This document shows positions 1-11,557 of a DNA stretch of 64,000 bases, piece after piece. The notes under the pieces were generated by a model. The model was not told the origin of the DNA and did no database searches. It worked only from the letters and a program-made list of their open reading frames with translations. A program made the translations under genes and the position numbers. Within the stretch, counting starts at the first letter, position 1; the number at the start of each line of letters is the position of its first letter. The stretch comes from Flammula alnicola (taxonomy: Eukaryota; Basidiomycota; Agaricomycetes; Agaricales; Strophariaceae). The stretch covers positions 124,001 to 188,000 of the forward strand of contig JADNRV010000004.1 in the NCBI GenBank assembly GCA_015499995.1, written 5' to 3'.

Positions 1-2201
1 ATTTTTCTCAATGGAGCCCACCGAGACGCGCTCTGCCCACTGTCCTTTTCCATGCCACTCAATCAGCATAACCATGTACTTCCAATCCTCGCTATCTTCC
101 TGTCCACGGTCCACACTCTTTTCTCTTCCCTCACACAAGAGAATGAATTCATGCTTGCCCGGAACATGACCCTTGCGCCAGCTCTCGTTCACGAAGAGAG
201 TGCCGACTTCACGGCCATTTCGACCAAAAAATCCAACACGAGAGCGCGTGTTGAAAGTCCTGCTTGTATTGGCTTCGCTCGTCGGTGTGTCGAGGTTGAA
301 TGTGACGGAGACGGTCCAGAACTGCAAAAATCCCGATCGAGGAGCAGAGTTGAGGATGTCTTTGGTGTACTCTGGTGCATCGACCAATTTCCGAGGTGTC
401 GGGAGTGTGCGAGAACAGTCGAATGCGAAACGTTTCTGAACAGGACCACCGTAAAAGTTCGTCGAGGATGAGGGCTGCTTAGGGGCCCAGACACGGACAC
501 ATTCAACCGAGTTATGAGCAACCCGTTCATACCAGATGATCCATGTTCGCTTTGGCAGTGCATTGCGAATCTTCTGAACATCTGGATCATACCAGGACCA
601 CATTCTCGGCCACGACTCTCCAATCCAGCCAGACCACGACCAGCTCGGAGCACCCGGTCGGCGAGCCTGAGGCACCAATGACGTCCAGAGAAGAAACCAA
701 TCGAAATAGGCGTCAGGAATTCCGTGACACAAGTGTACTTTGAGCTCTGACTTGATGTAGTTAGAAATTCCAGCGAACGCATTATAAATGTCGGAGTTGT
801 AGGTAAGAGAGAGTGGTGAATAAGATTGGATCATTCCTTCGAATGTTGAGATATCGTTACTGTCCCTGTCGTCTTGTCCGATCGCTCCTGCAGCGACGCT
901 CTCATCTTCGAAAACCACGTCTTCACGCCATTGATCAACTTTGCTACATCTGAAGAGGACCTGCCCTCCAATAAAGACGAGGCTGCGTGGTGCAAATTGC
1001 TTCTCTTGAAAGCTAAGCAGTTCATGTTAGCGGAAGCCGAATAATACATCAAGAGAGAGACTCACGTCCAGGCCCTTGTATAATAGGGCGAATCTTTGAC
1101 GTCATTTTGAAATCGTTGTCTGAAAGCCAGTCTAAGCCCTGGCACAACCTCTTCGATAGGCTGGCGTCGCCCACGAGTACCGGGCCGCACGCCGGGCAGA
1201 CCAACAAAGGCGTCCCCTGTTGCCGCCATAATCATAATAAAGCATGCTCCGTAAACGATGTCCATTTTAGAGATCGCCTTCTCCTTGACTGTGGGATCGC
1301 CATCTTGGACAATACACAAGGAATCGACCCACAGATATCGCATTTTCAACTCCCTGACGACCTGCATGGAGTCCAAGATGGTCTGAGGAATCTTGTCGCG
1401 AAACTCCGGTAGGATGAAAGCGCCCGGTAGCTCTAGCTGGTCGATGTTGCTCTTCAACGCCAAGAGCCTGGGTTGTGGTCTGTGCTCATCGGTTCCCCAC
1501 ATGTAACTCAAGGTCGCATATGTGAAATTGTTGAGACCGCGTACGATGCAGTTGTCGACGACATCAATCAAACGAAAGGCCGGTACTTCGTCCGCTACAC
1601 TTCTGACTTCATGGCGGAATAGGGGAGATTTGTTGCAGGATGCGTCATGCCAATTTTCGCACATTGATATCCAGTTCCGTACCATCGCAAAGTCTATTCC
1701 ATCCTCTTTGATTGGCCGTACGAGCTGGAGTTTCGATGAGGTGGGCGCGTCGTTGGCAAGCAATGTGATTTCTGGGAAAACATTGAGCCTTCTACCACCG
1801 ATTCTTTCGCCGTTTCGCTTCTGAGCAGAGGGGCACAGAACGCGAAATTTAGGGGTCTGGTCCGCGGGTCCATCAAAATTGGAGTTTCCTCCATCCGTCA
1901 TCCAGCCTATGCTAGCAGCCAACGGCTGGCCATCTTCGAACGACGGGACGTCAACGCCTCCAAGCGCGGTGAGGACAAGCCGACAAAATGGGCAGTACGA
2001 TTTCTTCCGCATGTCTTCCACGAGCCCTAGCGGAATATCTGCGTCATCAGGCTGATTTTCTGTTTCATTGTCGCTCGGCAGGACCACAAATCGTTCGGCG
2101 CTGAGTTTGAGCGATTTGCAGACGTCACAAAGACGATCGGTCGGTGTTTTAAGTCCGGTAGGTACTGGTAGCAGGGGGGGAATTGCTGTGCGTTTTCCCA
2201 T
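1..2201 (-). CDS. HET-domain protein, 3' end cut by the window edge
   Basis: This is a heterokaryon-incompatibility (HET) domain protein of the fungal allorecognition type. The first exon (2201 to about 1066) encodes 379 residues. An early CDVCKSL segment and a CPFC pair are followed by the HET core: YATLSYMWG (about residue 229), RYLWVDSLCI, IMAATGDAFVGLPG and YYTRAWT. A GT-AG intron follows (about 1065-1013, ending CTTAG). The reading frame then runs to base 1, starting TFQEKQFAPRSLVF and including PSWSWSGWIG, a motif common in the C-terminal half of basidiomycete HET proteins. No stop occurs before the edge, so the protein is incomplete. In ascomycetes HET domains trigger cell death on recognition; that role is inferred here. 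The start is the first ATG of the open frame and lies 27 bp from an inverted-repeat element. Confidence 0.88.
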
Positions 2202-2227
2202 CTCGGAAAGCTTGGTTGTTTATTTTA

Positions 2228-2444
2228 CAGCTATATTCAAAACGATAGAGCTTTTCGACCGGCGTTGTTCCTCAGCGGTTTATTTATTTATTGATCCAGA
2301 TAATGCCAAATATGTACCGATCGGGACGATTTGTGCTGATGGCGGCCCAAATTGGGGACCGGGTAACTATTTGGCTACTTATAAATAAACAAACCGCTGA
2401 GGAGCAACATCGGCCAAAAAGCTCTATCGTTTTGAATATAGCTG
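2228..2444. mobile_element. MITE-like element with about 66-bp terminal inverted repeats
   Basis: The left arm begins CAGCTATATTCAAAACGATA and the right arm is its reverse complement. They match over about 66 bp with only a few mismatches, around a centre of about 85 bp. Both sides are flanked by TA, which fits a TA target-site duplication of a Tc1/mariner-type non-autonomous element. There is no coding capacity. It lies directly upstream of the HET gene start and may supply its 5' UTR or promoter. Confidence 0.75.
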
Positions 2445-3579
2445 TATATTGGAAGGGATGTGTGGTTGTAATTCATGCAGTGGGATGCTGAGTAGTGGTC
2501 GAAGGAGCGAAGGAGAGCGTACGGGAATCAAGTTACGATAGATATGGCTGTGCGTGGTTGGCTGAACAACGAATAGTCGTCGAAGAAACGGTGTGGACTG
2601 GTGCTGAAACGTTAAGAGTCCAAGAGTGATGGAGCGAAATCTGTGGCGAATGATTTAGAGAACGGGAAAGGACGCGGCGTTGATTCTGCAGAGGAAAGGG
2701 GGGGCTCGAAATCCGGTGAGGTTTAAGTTGCGCATAACATTTTGCTTGTCAACCTCTGCATTTAAAAAAAGATCGACATAGGTAGAAAACTCTTGCCGAC
2801 AGAGAGAACTTGCACCATATACAGACGACAGCGTGCCGATGCTGTGGAGCCCAAAGTTATTTAATCGCCTTTTCTATCAGCTTGGAGTCTTGTGAACTCG
2901 TGAGACGAAAGACGTGAGACGAAAGATCTTCCATCGCCTCGCGAGTTCTTCGTCTGTTTGTGTCGACATAAGTACACATACTGGTTTCTCAATCTCATGC
3001 TGAGGACTCAGAGACGCACCACATTCCTTACAATTATGGCCTTCCTCCAACGTCAAAAGGGACACCAGTGCTATATCCAAGATGATATACCGACGCTCCG
3101 ATTTCTCACAACCTGTTATTCGGCGACATGTTCTCATAAGCGTCCCGGTGAAAATCCGACCCCTAGTTAAACATCAGCAAACATGATTGAAGGGTCTAAT
3201 ATAAGATAAGGAACGGACCTCCCATTGTTGGCTTATCTGTGCCTTCTTGCGTCCTTGATGTTAAGAGAAAGTAGCCGTTTCTTTTGTAACCATCATGTCG
3301 GAAACTTCCAGGTGCCGTTCCAACGGTAGGTCAAGAACCCACAACAAGGAATGTGACTATCAGACATGTTTCGGAAAAAGCTAAGATCGGCTTGACAAAG
3401 TCGTAACTGGGCGCCACATTTCATTGGATGGCAGTGGACGGCCTGCCAGAGTTTGACCGGATTATAGAGTGACGTCATTAGGACCTCAGCATTGTCGGCG
3501 TCTTCATCAAGTCGGAAATTTGATATTGTATATAAATCGTTATATGGATACACGGGACAATATGGATTGACGAGGTAGC
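2445..3579. other. intergenic, no supported gene
   Basis: About 1.1 kb between the HET gene and the end of the GH47 pseudogene. It contains only short open frames. One of 86 codons on the minus strand (3137-2877) has a C..CG pair but no recognisable family or splice context. I see no gene here. Confidence 0.5.
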
Positions 3580-5840
3580 TTAGAAGAAGCCTGTCCGAGT
3601 CGAGGGAGTGAAAATAAGGAGTGGATGTGCCTAAAAGCAAAGAGATCAGTGTCAGGCATGAAAAAGGTTTGATAGGACTGCATACCTCCGTATTGAAGAC
3701 GTATTTTATGAAGAAAACAAGATTAATTGCTGAGTAGAAAAGAAAGAAGGGTACTTACCATCCAGAGGTATGACGCTTGCGTCCGAGAACAGGAAGTACA
3801 GGTATTTTATTGTCTCGCTCTGTTTGGGAAAATCAACATCACTGAAATGAAGCAAAAGTAGAAGAGATGAACCAGGAAAAATGTCTCCATTTTGTCAATA
3901 TGGATGCTACGAACACCGTCGACATTGAGTATAGAAGCATAACCTCCACTTTCAAGCCGGCAGTGCTTTTGAATAGATCGGAATCTCTTTCATCCATACT
4001 CGCGATACTTAGGGTTGACGTTGCCTGCTAGTCGATAGGCTATGAAAAGCGATTCGACTGTCCCTGACCTGCGCATTAAGTACAGTCAGACAAAATGATA
4101 TTGTATAATGAATGCAACTTACCGCAGGAGGTAACGAGCGTCGTAAGACGGTTGTTCGGGGGAGCTGGGAATCGGGATAGAACTAAGTTGAGTGGGATTT
4201 AAGCCTTAACAAAACGAAGGGGACTTACTCGTTTCCCCTGATATACCAATCTCATTCCGTACTTGGCACGTTAACATCGTCTTTCGTCCAAAAGTGTGTG
4301 ATCTCCTGGCGAGAGTCCACTATTTGGAGGGATGTATCAGCATGTCATCCATGTTGCGAAGGTAGAATGGCCCTTACGTTGCTGTCGTATAGGTATCCAT
4401 ACAAGTCTCGATAAGTTCATACCCGAGTTTCCAATCTCGTTGCCCAGCCGAAGTAAGCTCGCTCGGCCATGGAGGCACCGATACCGAGGAACCCGCAGCG
4501 CCTGTGGTAGTTGTTCCTAGCATCAAGGAACCCCCTAGGAAGCAGACAAGGTGATCTTGCTTTGGATATAGTCGCCAAGAGCTGCAAAGCTTCGTAAGTT
4601 ATGGACTTGACTGAACAAACTAGAACGTCCATACACTTGTCCGTCACGTCGTCGTTTCGGAACAAATTCGGTCGTGAATATTAGTCCTTCATGCAAGCCT
4701 TTGTGAACAAGGGTTTTGTGGATAGCCTCCATAGTTTCTTCGTACATCTAGTTGAAATTGAGCGCAACTTGGCAATTTGTGCTTATGCATGCGTACCTCG
4801 AGATAGACCCTTTCTGATTTGTTCTTTCAAATGAACAACTTGAGCACCAGAAATACAGGATAACGTTCAAGTGGATTCACCGTCTCTAGATATTGTTTCC
4901 TTGAAAGAATATATACATTAAAACTTGATCGCAGAACCAGGAGAAGGTGATCTCACAATAGATATTCATAGTAAGAATCTCCCCGCGAGCCCAGACGAAT
5001 TTCCGATAGCAGGAACTGTCCAGTCTCCGCACTGAAGCTGACATTAACTTGCTCTACAGTTTGAGGTGATGAAATTAACCTTAGGTAGATCGGAACCAGG
5101 ACAGACGATAATTTTGCAGCCTTTATGACCCTCATGACCTGGGAGCATATCAACATCAACTTAGTTTTACTTGAAATTTCATGAAGGACGTACCTGTTCG
5201 GCTTTATCACAATAATCGTCATTATCTGTTAAATAGCTCAGGTATCGGAGCTCGAGCTGCAGAGTTGAGGCCTCGGCGGTGCGGTTAAGGCCGGAATACT
5301 AACTGAGATCATCAACGCCTTTGCGTTGTTTGGGGATTATCATGGATAGTGGTAGACCCGAAGGAGTGTCAAAAACTGGTAGCATACGGTCTGCCAGCTC
5401 CGTAGCCTTTTCTAGGATAGGGTCTTCGTTGGATGGATGGTATGCCATCAGCAGACCACCTAACACGCGAATAGTTGTCTGTGTAACTTCGTTAACAGCT
5501 GAAACAGGGAACACGGATAGCCACGCACTTCGAATGTGTTGAAATTCTCTCTCGCTCGAACGTCGAACTATTGGCAACCCAATCTCGTGTGCGTTTGTAT
5601 TCCTCTTCGAGGCCCATGATTTGCATCGTGTCAATAGAATCGACAACGGTGTAGCCTATTCCTCCTTCGTCTGTCAGGTTTGAACCCTTTTTCGACAGAG
5701 GATGATACTCGTCGTTGCCCATAGCGTCTCTCTCTGCACCCAATTGGCTTCATAAGAATGACATGGTCGCCGAGAACGTGAAAAGGGCTGACCGTACGCT
5801 GCCCATACATACTGGTGTGAACGCTCCGAGTTAGAAGGGG
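3580..5840 (-). pseudogene. Decayed GH47 alpha-1,2-mannosidase
   Basis: Class I mannosidases (GH47) trim mannose from N-glycans in the ER and Golgi. The family blocks occur in order on the minus strand: AMGNDEYHPLSKKGSN and GGIGYTVVDSIDTMQIMG (about 5720-5600), TIRVLGGLLMAYH, VFDTPSGLPLS, LQLELRYLSYLTD, SEIRLGSRGDSYYEYLL, EETMEAIHKTLVHKG, PKQDHLVCFLGGS, DWYIRGN, TVESLFIAYRLAG, HCRLESGGYAS, TIKYLYFLFSD and KYVFNTE/AHPLLIFTP, ending at a stop at 3582-3580. The blocks are joined by several canonical short introns. The frame is broken repeatedly: a shift before the AMGNDEY block, a 1-nt loss between FERE and NFNTFE, an in-frame TAG after KGVDD, a stop after YYEYLL, a 1-nt insertion after GLSP, a TGA just before DWYIRGN, and a TGA in place of the Trp codon after REYG. 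A functional enzyme is not possible from this copy. Confidence 0.88.
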
Positions 5841-6067
5841 CCTTTAGCTCTAAAGCTTCTCGATCTAAAGGCTTACATAAAAATAGAATATGTTTCTCAC
5901 AGTCCGTTCCCGACCTCGGCCAAAGCGCACGAACCTCTGACCTCGTCATCTGCATCGCCGAGCACTGCGACGTGCGATAAACGTTTCAGCCTTGGCTTTA
6001 TTTCTTGAAAATGACGAGCGTATTTCTCTTACTTTCTTTGCCACACACCTCAGATGGGTTAACTACG

Positions 6068-9057
6068 ATGCGGCCGACTGCATTGGCAGGCCCCATGGAC
6101 GATGGGTCGGGTTCTCCTCCTCGCAAAGTTGCTCGGTTGGCCGCCGAGTCTGATTCCGCTCCTGCTTCTAGGTCCAAGGCGAAGACTTCCAGCTCTCACA
6201 AATCCGAAGGGCCGATTCAGATCGAAGTAATTGGGGATTACAGTGAGTCTGCTCTTTCGACGGGGGACAAGTAATTGCTGAATTTTGGCCAGAGAGTAAA
6301 GCCCCTGCTGCAGAGAAGCAGCTTGCGTTGCTTCGGCGGTGCATTAGGACCATTCTGACTCGCGATCCCGGCCCACATGACACCATTCCTGCTACCTACG
6401 AGGGCATTTATAATGCCTGTCGCTCGGTCGTTACGGTCTCGAATCTCGGGGAGAATCTGTACAGCATCCTTAAGATAGAGCTGGAGCAATCTATTGGACA
6501 GATATCCAAATCTCTGGCCACGTCTACAGAGAAGGATACCGCATGGATTGCGTCATTCAATAAAGCATTTAATTGGTTCGAAGAACAAATTGTACGTGCA
6601 TGTCCAGCAGGTGTTCATAAATGTTATTCTGAAAGAGTATTTTTTAGGTCCTTCTCAAATCGCTTCTGACTTATCTAGACCAAGTATATGTGGTGCACGA
6701 AAAAAACGTCCATTATGTCCAGTGAGAATCTCACTACTTGCATGTCTTTGGCTGAACCTTACGTTATTGACGACAGCGATCTAGCATACCAACTTATCAC
6801 TGAGCGGGTTTTCGGGTTCGCAGAGGTCGTTGAAAGGCTACGAAGCGGAGTAAACGCATGGTTGGACTCAGAGCGTCGCACAAGGTTCATTCCTTCTATC
6901 CTACATTGAGTGACCTTTTCCTTACCTGAGCATACCAACAGCACAGCACACCCCGATCAAGCTGTCATGCCCGCTCTGATTCAACATCTTCTTCGACATA
7001 ATCAATACTCTGCATTCGAAGAGCAGTACCTCCAGCTGACACAGTCTTTCTACCTTGAGGAATCTGCAGCACAGGCCGAAGCACTCAAGGCCAAGCCAAA
7101 GGCATTTTTCGAGAAAGCCCGTGCTCGCATCCAGGAAGAGGCCAGTCGTTCCAAAGCCGTCCTTCCAATTGCAGCTTGGGGCATGGTGAGAGAGGTCACC
7201 GAGAAGGCCTTATGGAGTGGCAGAACGGAATGGCTTGCGAATACCAGTACGTATATTTCCGACATCAAGCTGAAGTCTTGCACTTATTTTCTTTTCATTG
7301 TTAGCATTGTCCAGCTACGTGGAGGGCAAAGATTTCGCGACGCTGGGTGCAATGTATTCGCTTTTTGCCAGAGTCAATGGAATCAAGGCACTATGTGATG
7401 CATTCCGCGTCTACATCAGAGTGCGTCGATCCAGGTTATTACGAGCTGATTTTACTTATAATTAATTCCTCTCTTCAGACAACGGTTTCGACCATCGTGA
7501 AAGATGCCGAACGAGATGATGAAATGGTGCAAAGATTGCTGGACTGCAAAGAACTCGCGGACAAGACTGTGTCTACGTCTTTCCTCTGCGAGAAGGTCGA
7601 TACAGCCCCTGCCGCTTCGACCAACACCGCGGCTTCGCGCCAATCGCATCTTCCAGTCAATTGCCGACAATGCAACCAGATCAACAGTTCTTATATGCCG
7701 TCACAGACGCCTTTTCTACAGGATTCAAATCTCGCCGATCGAAGCCTGCGGAAATGATTGCCAAATACCTCGACAAATCCATGCGCAAGGGACAAGGCAA
7801 AGCTTCCGATGCCGAGTTCCAGACACTATTGGACAAGGTGTTGGCGTTGTACCGATTCACGGACGATAAGGATGTCTTTAGGACTTTCTATCATCGCAGC
7901 TTGGCGAAGAGATTGCTCTTGGAGAAGAGTGCTTCAGACGACTTCGAAAAGGGCATGTTGAAGAAACTGAAAGAAAGTAAATGTTTTTCATATATCTTGT
8001 CATTATGACTATGAGCTGACGATGATGCATAGAATATGACCCCGAGTTCGGAATGGGCGAGGACATGTTCAAGGATCTGGCGCTTTCGAGGGAGTCAATG
8101 CGGGAATATCACTCCAAGCTCGAAGAGGACAGCCCAGGACTCAAGCTGAACGCGATGGTGCTGCAGCGCAGTGCCTGGCCATTCACGGTGCAGAAGCACA
8201 CGGTCGACCTGCCTCCTAACGTATGTCTTGTGTATCCTTTTCAGAAGTCTAGCTCGACATAATCTCGAACCGATTTCCGTTGTAGATGCAAGCAGAATTG
8301 ACCAAATATGCAGACTATTACAAGTCTAAGCATTCGGGCCACGTACTGGACTGGGACCACTCTCTTGGCACCGCTACCTTGAAGGCAGGTTCAACCCGGG
8401 TGTGAAGGAACTCTCCGTCAGCTTGTATCAAACTCTCGTGTTGCTCCTCTTCAACGAGGCCACGGACATTCCGTTCGCGGACGTTAAAGAACAGACTAAT
8501 ATGGGTGCGTTCCTTTTCTATGTATGTTCCCCTCATAGTCTCTGACGTAGTTAGCGACCTAAGACGATGCTGAGCTGAGGAGGACACTACAAAGCCTGGC
8601 CTGCGGAAAGAAGAAAGTCTTGAAGAAGATTCCGCCTGGAAAGGACGTCGACGACGCCGATGTGTTCAGGTTCAACGCCGACTTTGATGATCCTCACGCC
8701 AAGGTGCACATTAACTCGATTCAGGCCAAGGTTACGGTACGTCGCACTTCCACTCCGTTTCTTTCGTGTTTTCTTAACTTTCGGTTTCACTTTTTTTATT
8801 AGCCGGAGGAATCCAAGCGGACCAATGCTTCGATAGAAGACGACAGGAAACACTACCTCGATGCGGCCATTGTGCGTATCATGAAGGCCCGTAAAGAACT
8901 GACATACGAGCAACTCAAAGCCGCGACGATCGATGCGGTGAAGAGTCACTTCGTGCCTCAAGTCGAAACGATCAAGAGGAGGATCGACTCGTTGGTGGAG
9001 ACTGAGTATTTGGAGAGAGATCCGGAGGATAGAAACAAGTATCTGTATGTTGCTTAA
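6068..9057 (+). CDS. CUL4: Cullin, CUL4 type; two apparent frameshifts
   Basis: Scaffold subunit of a cullin-RING ubiquitin ligase; the CUL4 class binds DDB1 at its N-terminus and RBX1 at its C-terminus. About ten exons with 50-70 nt introns can be followed: a Ser-rich N-terminus, cullin repeats (LLRRCIRTILTRDPGPHD, LIQHLLRHNQYSAFEEQYL, FATLGAMYSLFARV), then QQFLYAVTDAF, KPAEMIAKYLDK, VFRTFYHRSLAKRLLLEKSA, the CUL4-diagnostic AELRRTLQSLACGKKKVL, and the neddylation region IVRIMKARKELTYEQL. The protein ends NKYLYVA at 9057. Two places do not read through: in the Ala/Ser linker near 7640-7655 the frame shifts without a usable intron, and at about 8385 one base is missing after GTATLKA. Because this ligase is usually essential, assembly error or a very recent lesion should be considered. 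The start is the ATG at 6068; an upstream in-frame ATG at 6005 is possible. Confidence 0.85.
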
Positions 9058-9590
9058 ATTCCTGTATTGCTGACTTGGATTGTATTATATCTTCTGTGCT
9101 GTGTGCTGCTTCAAATGTGCGACGGTTAGACACAGCCGGACCAACGACTGTTTTCTCGAGGCGACAACAAACTCAATAGTCATTGAAGTTGGATCGTAAT
9201 ATGCAAGTTGTGATAGTACACACGTACATTGGTGATTGCTACAGTAAAGTAAGCACCCATATGACGATCGTAAAATGAACATAAGCTGAGTACAATCTCA
9301 TCCTGCCTCAGTCAAGGCCAACGTATTCACGAGAGAGGATTTTGAAAGTCTCTTCACAAGGCTCGCGCTTCTGCTTCAGTAAGCTCCAAGAAATCGCGCG
9401 CCTCGACAAATTCACCGGATTCAGCACCGTGAGCACCGCCGAATCTGCCGTGACCATGCTCATGCTCGTGGCTACAGCCACTTGAGAAGCGACCGAATCC
9501 ACCGCGACGAGCCTCGAGGTCATTGACTTCCTCAAAGTCGCGCTCAGAAACTGCGGCGCTGCGTCTATGGGCTGCCTATCGACTTCAACT
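9054..9590. repeat. Direct duplication, left copy (CUL4 3' end plus 3' end of repeat-protein gene)
   Basis: This stretch matches 10083-10600 in the same orientation. Shared blocks include TAAATTCCTGTATTGC at the left end, ATCTTCTG.G.TGTG, TCTCGAGGCGACAA, CTACAGTAAAGTAA and TTCACGAGAGAGGAT. The left copy includes the CUL4 stop codon and 3' UTR. The right copy repeats that 3' UTR, so the duplicated unit spanned the CUL4 tail and the neighbouring gene's tail. Confidence 0.8.
9308..9590 (-). pseudogene. 3' fragment of the Arg-Arg repeat protein gene
   Basis: On the minus strand this reads as the last repeat and C-terminus of the gene at 11557-10342: NDLEARRGG, a His/Gly-rich stretch, GEFVEARDFLEL, then ETFKILSREYVGLD and a stop at 9310-9308. 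A frameshift separates EARDFLEL from ETFKILS. There is no start or signal peptide. It is the left product of the local duplication. Confidence 0.75.
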
Positions 9591-9900
9591 CCCCAATTAA
9601 ATCATTACTGCTTAGCACGAGATATTCTCTGCATACCTGGTATGTCTCCTCGTCAATTGTCTTCAAGCCCTTGCTAATCCCAAGTTCTCTTATTATAGGG
9701 TCTGCCGTTGCAGTGGAGAGAATTTTCTCGGGTGGCCGTGCCGCTATATATCTCTGCGTCGCGCAAGTTTACGCCCGACCACCATCCGAATTCTGATCAT
9801 TCTCAAGCAATCCATCCGCGGCCGTGAACAGGAGCACCAGAACAAGCGTGCAAAGGAGATTTTTTTGGCTCCCATAGAACGACTTCTTTCACATGTATAG
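9566..9900 (+). mobile_element. hAT transposase C-terminal remnant
   Basis: The plus strand carries the end of a hAT-family transposase dimerisation region: a WAAYRLQLPN segment, ARDILCIPG, a 60-nt intron-like GTATGT...TATTATAG, then GSAVAVERIFSGGR and, after a frameshift, ISLRRASLRPTTIRILIILK. A stop follows at about 9900. Only the C-terminal part is present and the frame is broken, so it is a dead fragment. It sits between the two halves of the local duplication. Confidence 0.8.
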
Positions 9901-10082
9901 ATTCTCTGCTTGCCTCAATAGCAATTGCTTTACGTTGATCTATAGGCAGATGTGACTCGAACCTTGTACGAGATTTCACCGTTTGCACCTGTGGCCTTAC
10001 CGTACCGAACCTGTCTGAATCCTTGCACATACGGAACGGGTAGGACACCGTGCTGAAACCGTTTTACATCCGTGGTAGGCAC

Positions 10083-10600
10083 CTTAAATTCCTGTATTGC
10101 CAACTTGGACTTCATAAGCAACTATGCATTGTATCTTCTGCGATGTGTACTGGTTAACCGGAGCAGAAAAAATTATCGTCTCGAGGCGACAAGAAACTCA
10201 AATAAGATCAAAATTGGATCGGAAAATGCAAGTTTTGATTGTAGATACTGTACGTTGTTGATCCCTACAGTAAAGTAAACGCCCGCATAATCGTAAAATC
10301 GACACAATCTAGGTACAATCTTCATCCTGCCTCGAAATTGCTCAGTCAAGGTCGACATATTCACGAGAGAGGATATCGAAGGTCTCATCATAATCCCGGG
10401 CTTCTACTTCGTTCAGCTCCAAGAAATCGCGCCCCTCGACAGCTTCTGCAGATTCAGCACCATGGCGGTGACCATGCTCTTGCCCATGCTCGTGCCCATG
10501 GAAGCCACGCCCACCTGAGAAGCGACCACCGAATCCACCGCGACGGGCCTCGAGGTCATTGACTTCCTCAAGGTCGCGCTCGGAGACTTCTTCAGATGCG
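10083..10600. repeat. Direct duplication, right copy
   Basis: Counterpart of 9054-9590. It starts with the CUL4-like 3' UTR block (TTAAATTCCTGTATTGCC) and continues into the 3' part of the functional repeat-protein gene. The hAT remnant lies between the two copies. Confidence 0.75.
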
Positions 10601-11557
10601 CCACCGTGTCTGTGGCCGCCATGTCCGCCGCCGGAATGGAATCCACGGAATCCACCACGGAATCCACCGCCGAACCCACCGCGGCGAGCCTCGAGTTCGT
10701 TGACTTCCTCAAGGTCACGCCCGTCGAAGCTACTGGCGAATCCTCCTGCGACGGCACCGGCAACGTGTCCAATGCGGCGTGCGCTACCGCCATGCCCACC
10801 ATTGCGGCGGGCTTCGAGGTCATTGTTCTCCTCGAAGTCTCGGGCCTCCAATTCGAAGTCCTCAAGGTCGCGCTCAGAGACCTCTTCGGATGCGCCGCCG
10901 TGTCTGTGGCCGCCATGGCCGCCACCCGAACGGAATCCACGGAATCCACCGCGGAATCCACCGCCAAACCCACCGCGGCGCGCCTCGAGTTCGTTGACAT
11001 CTTCAAGATCGCGCTCCGAGTAACTATTGGCGACTTCTCCTGCGGCGGATCCGATGTGATGCGCATGGTGTCTGATTTGGCTTGTACCGCGTACTAATTG
11101 ACCAAGTGGAAAACGGCGGGCCTCGAGTTCGTTGACATCTTCGAGATCACGCTCAGAGTAACTATTAGCGACTTCTCCTGCGGCGGAACCGATGTGATGC
11201 GCATGGCGTCCAAAGCGGCTTGCACCGCGTACTAATCCACCAATTGGGAAACGGCGAGCCTCGAGGTCGTTGACATCTTCGAAATCACGCTCAGAATAGC
11301 TATTGGCGACTTCTCCTGCGGCGGAAGCGACGTGATGCGCATGATGCGCATGGCGTCCGAGTCGGCTTGCACCACGCATTAATCCACCAATTGGAAAACC
11401 ACGAGCCTCGAGGTCGTTGATCTCCTCCTAGAATTAATGGATTCAGCCGAATTCTAGTGAGAATAGAAAACCGTGTACTGACATTGGCGAGAACACTGGA
11501 TGCACCAATAACGACGGAAGCGAAGGCAGCGGCTTGAATTTGGGTAGAGAAACGCAT
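10342..11557 (-). CDS. Secreted repeat protein with periodic Arg-Arg sites (candidate Kex2-processed repeat protein)
   Basis: Exon 1 (11557-11483) encodes a 25-residue signal-like peptide starting MRFSTQIQAAAF and ending SVLAN. A 55-nt GTCAGT...TAG intron (11482-11428) leads into one long exon ending at 10342. The mature part consists of tandem units, each closing with an acidic stretch plus LEAR or LEARR. Three or four units carry GRHAHHIGSAAGEVANSYS-type sequence. Others are Gly/His-rich (GGFGGGFRGGFRGF, GGGHGGHRHGG), and one carries RRIGHVAGAVAGG. The C-terminus is DILSREYVDLD. I see no Cys in the repeats. Regular spacing of dibasic sites after a signal peptide is the signature of fungal proteins cut by Kex2 into several peptides; that processing is inferred. 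A non-cleaved wall or surface repeat protein is the alternative. Confidence 0.75.

Noticed and set aside
189..782. Minus-strand open frame of 197 codons
   Set aside because: It overlaps the HET gene in another frame; the HET continuation frame has family motifs (PSWSWSGW) and a matching splice junction.
10559..11097. Long plus-strand frames opposite the repeat protein
   Set aside because: They are mirror frames of a low-complexity repeat gene on the minus strand and have no signal or domain.
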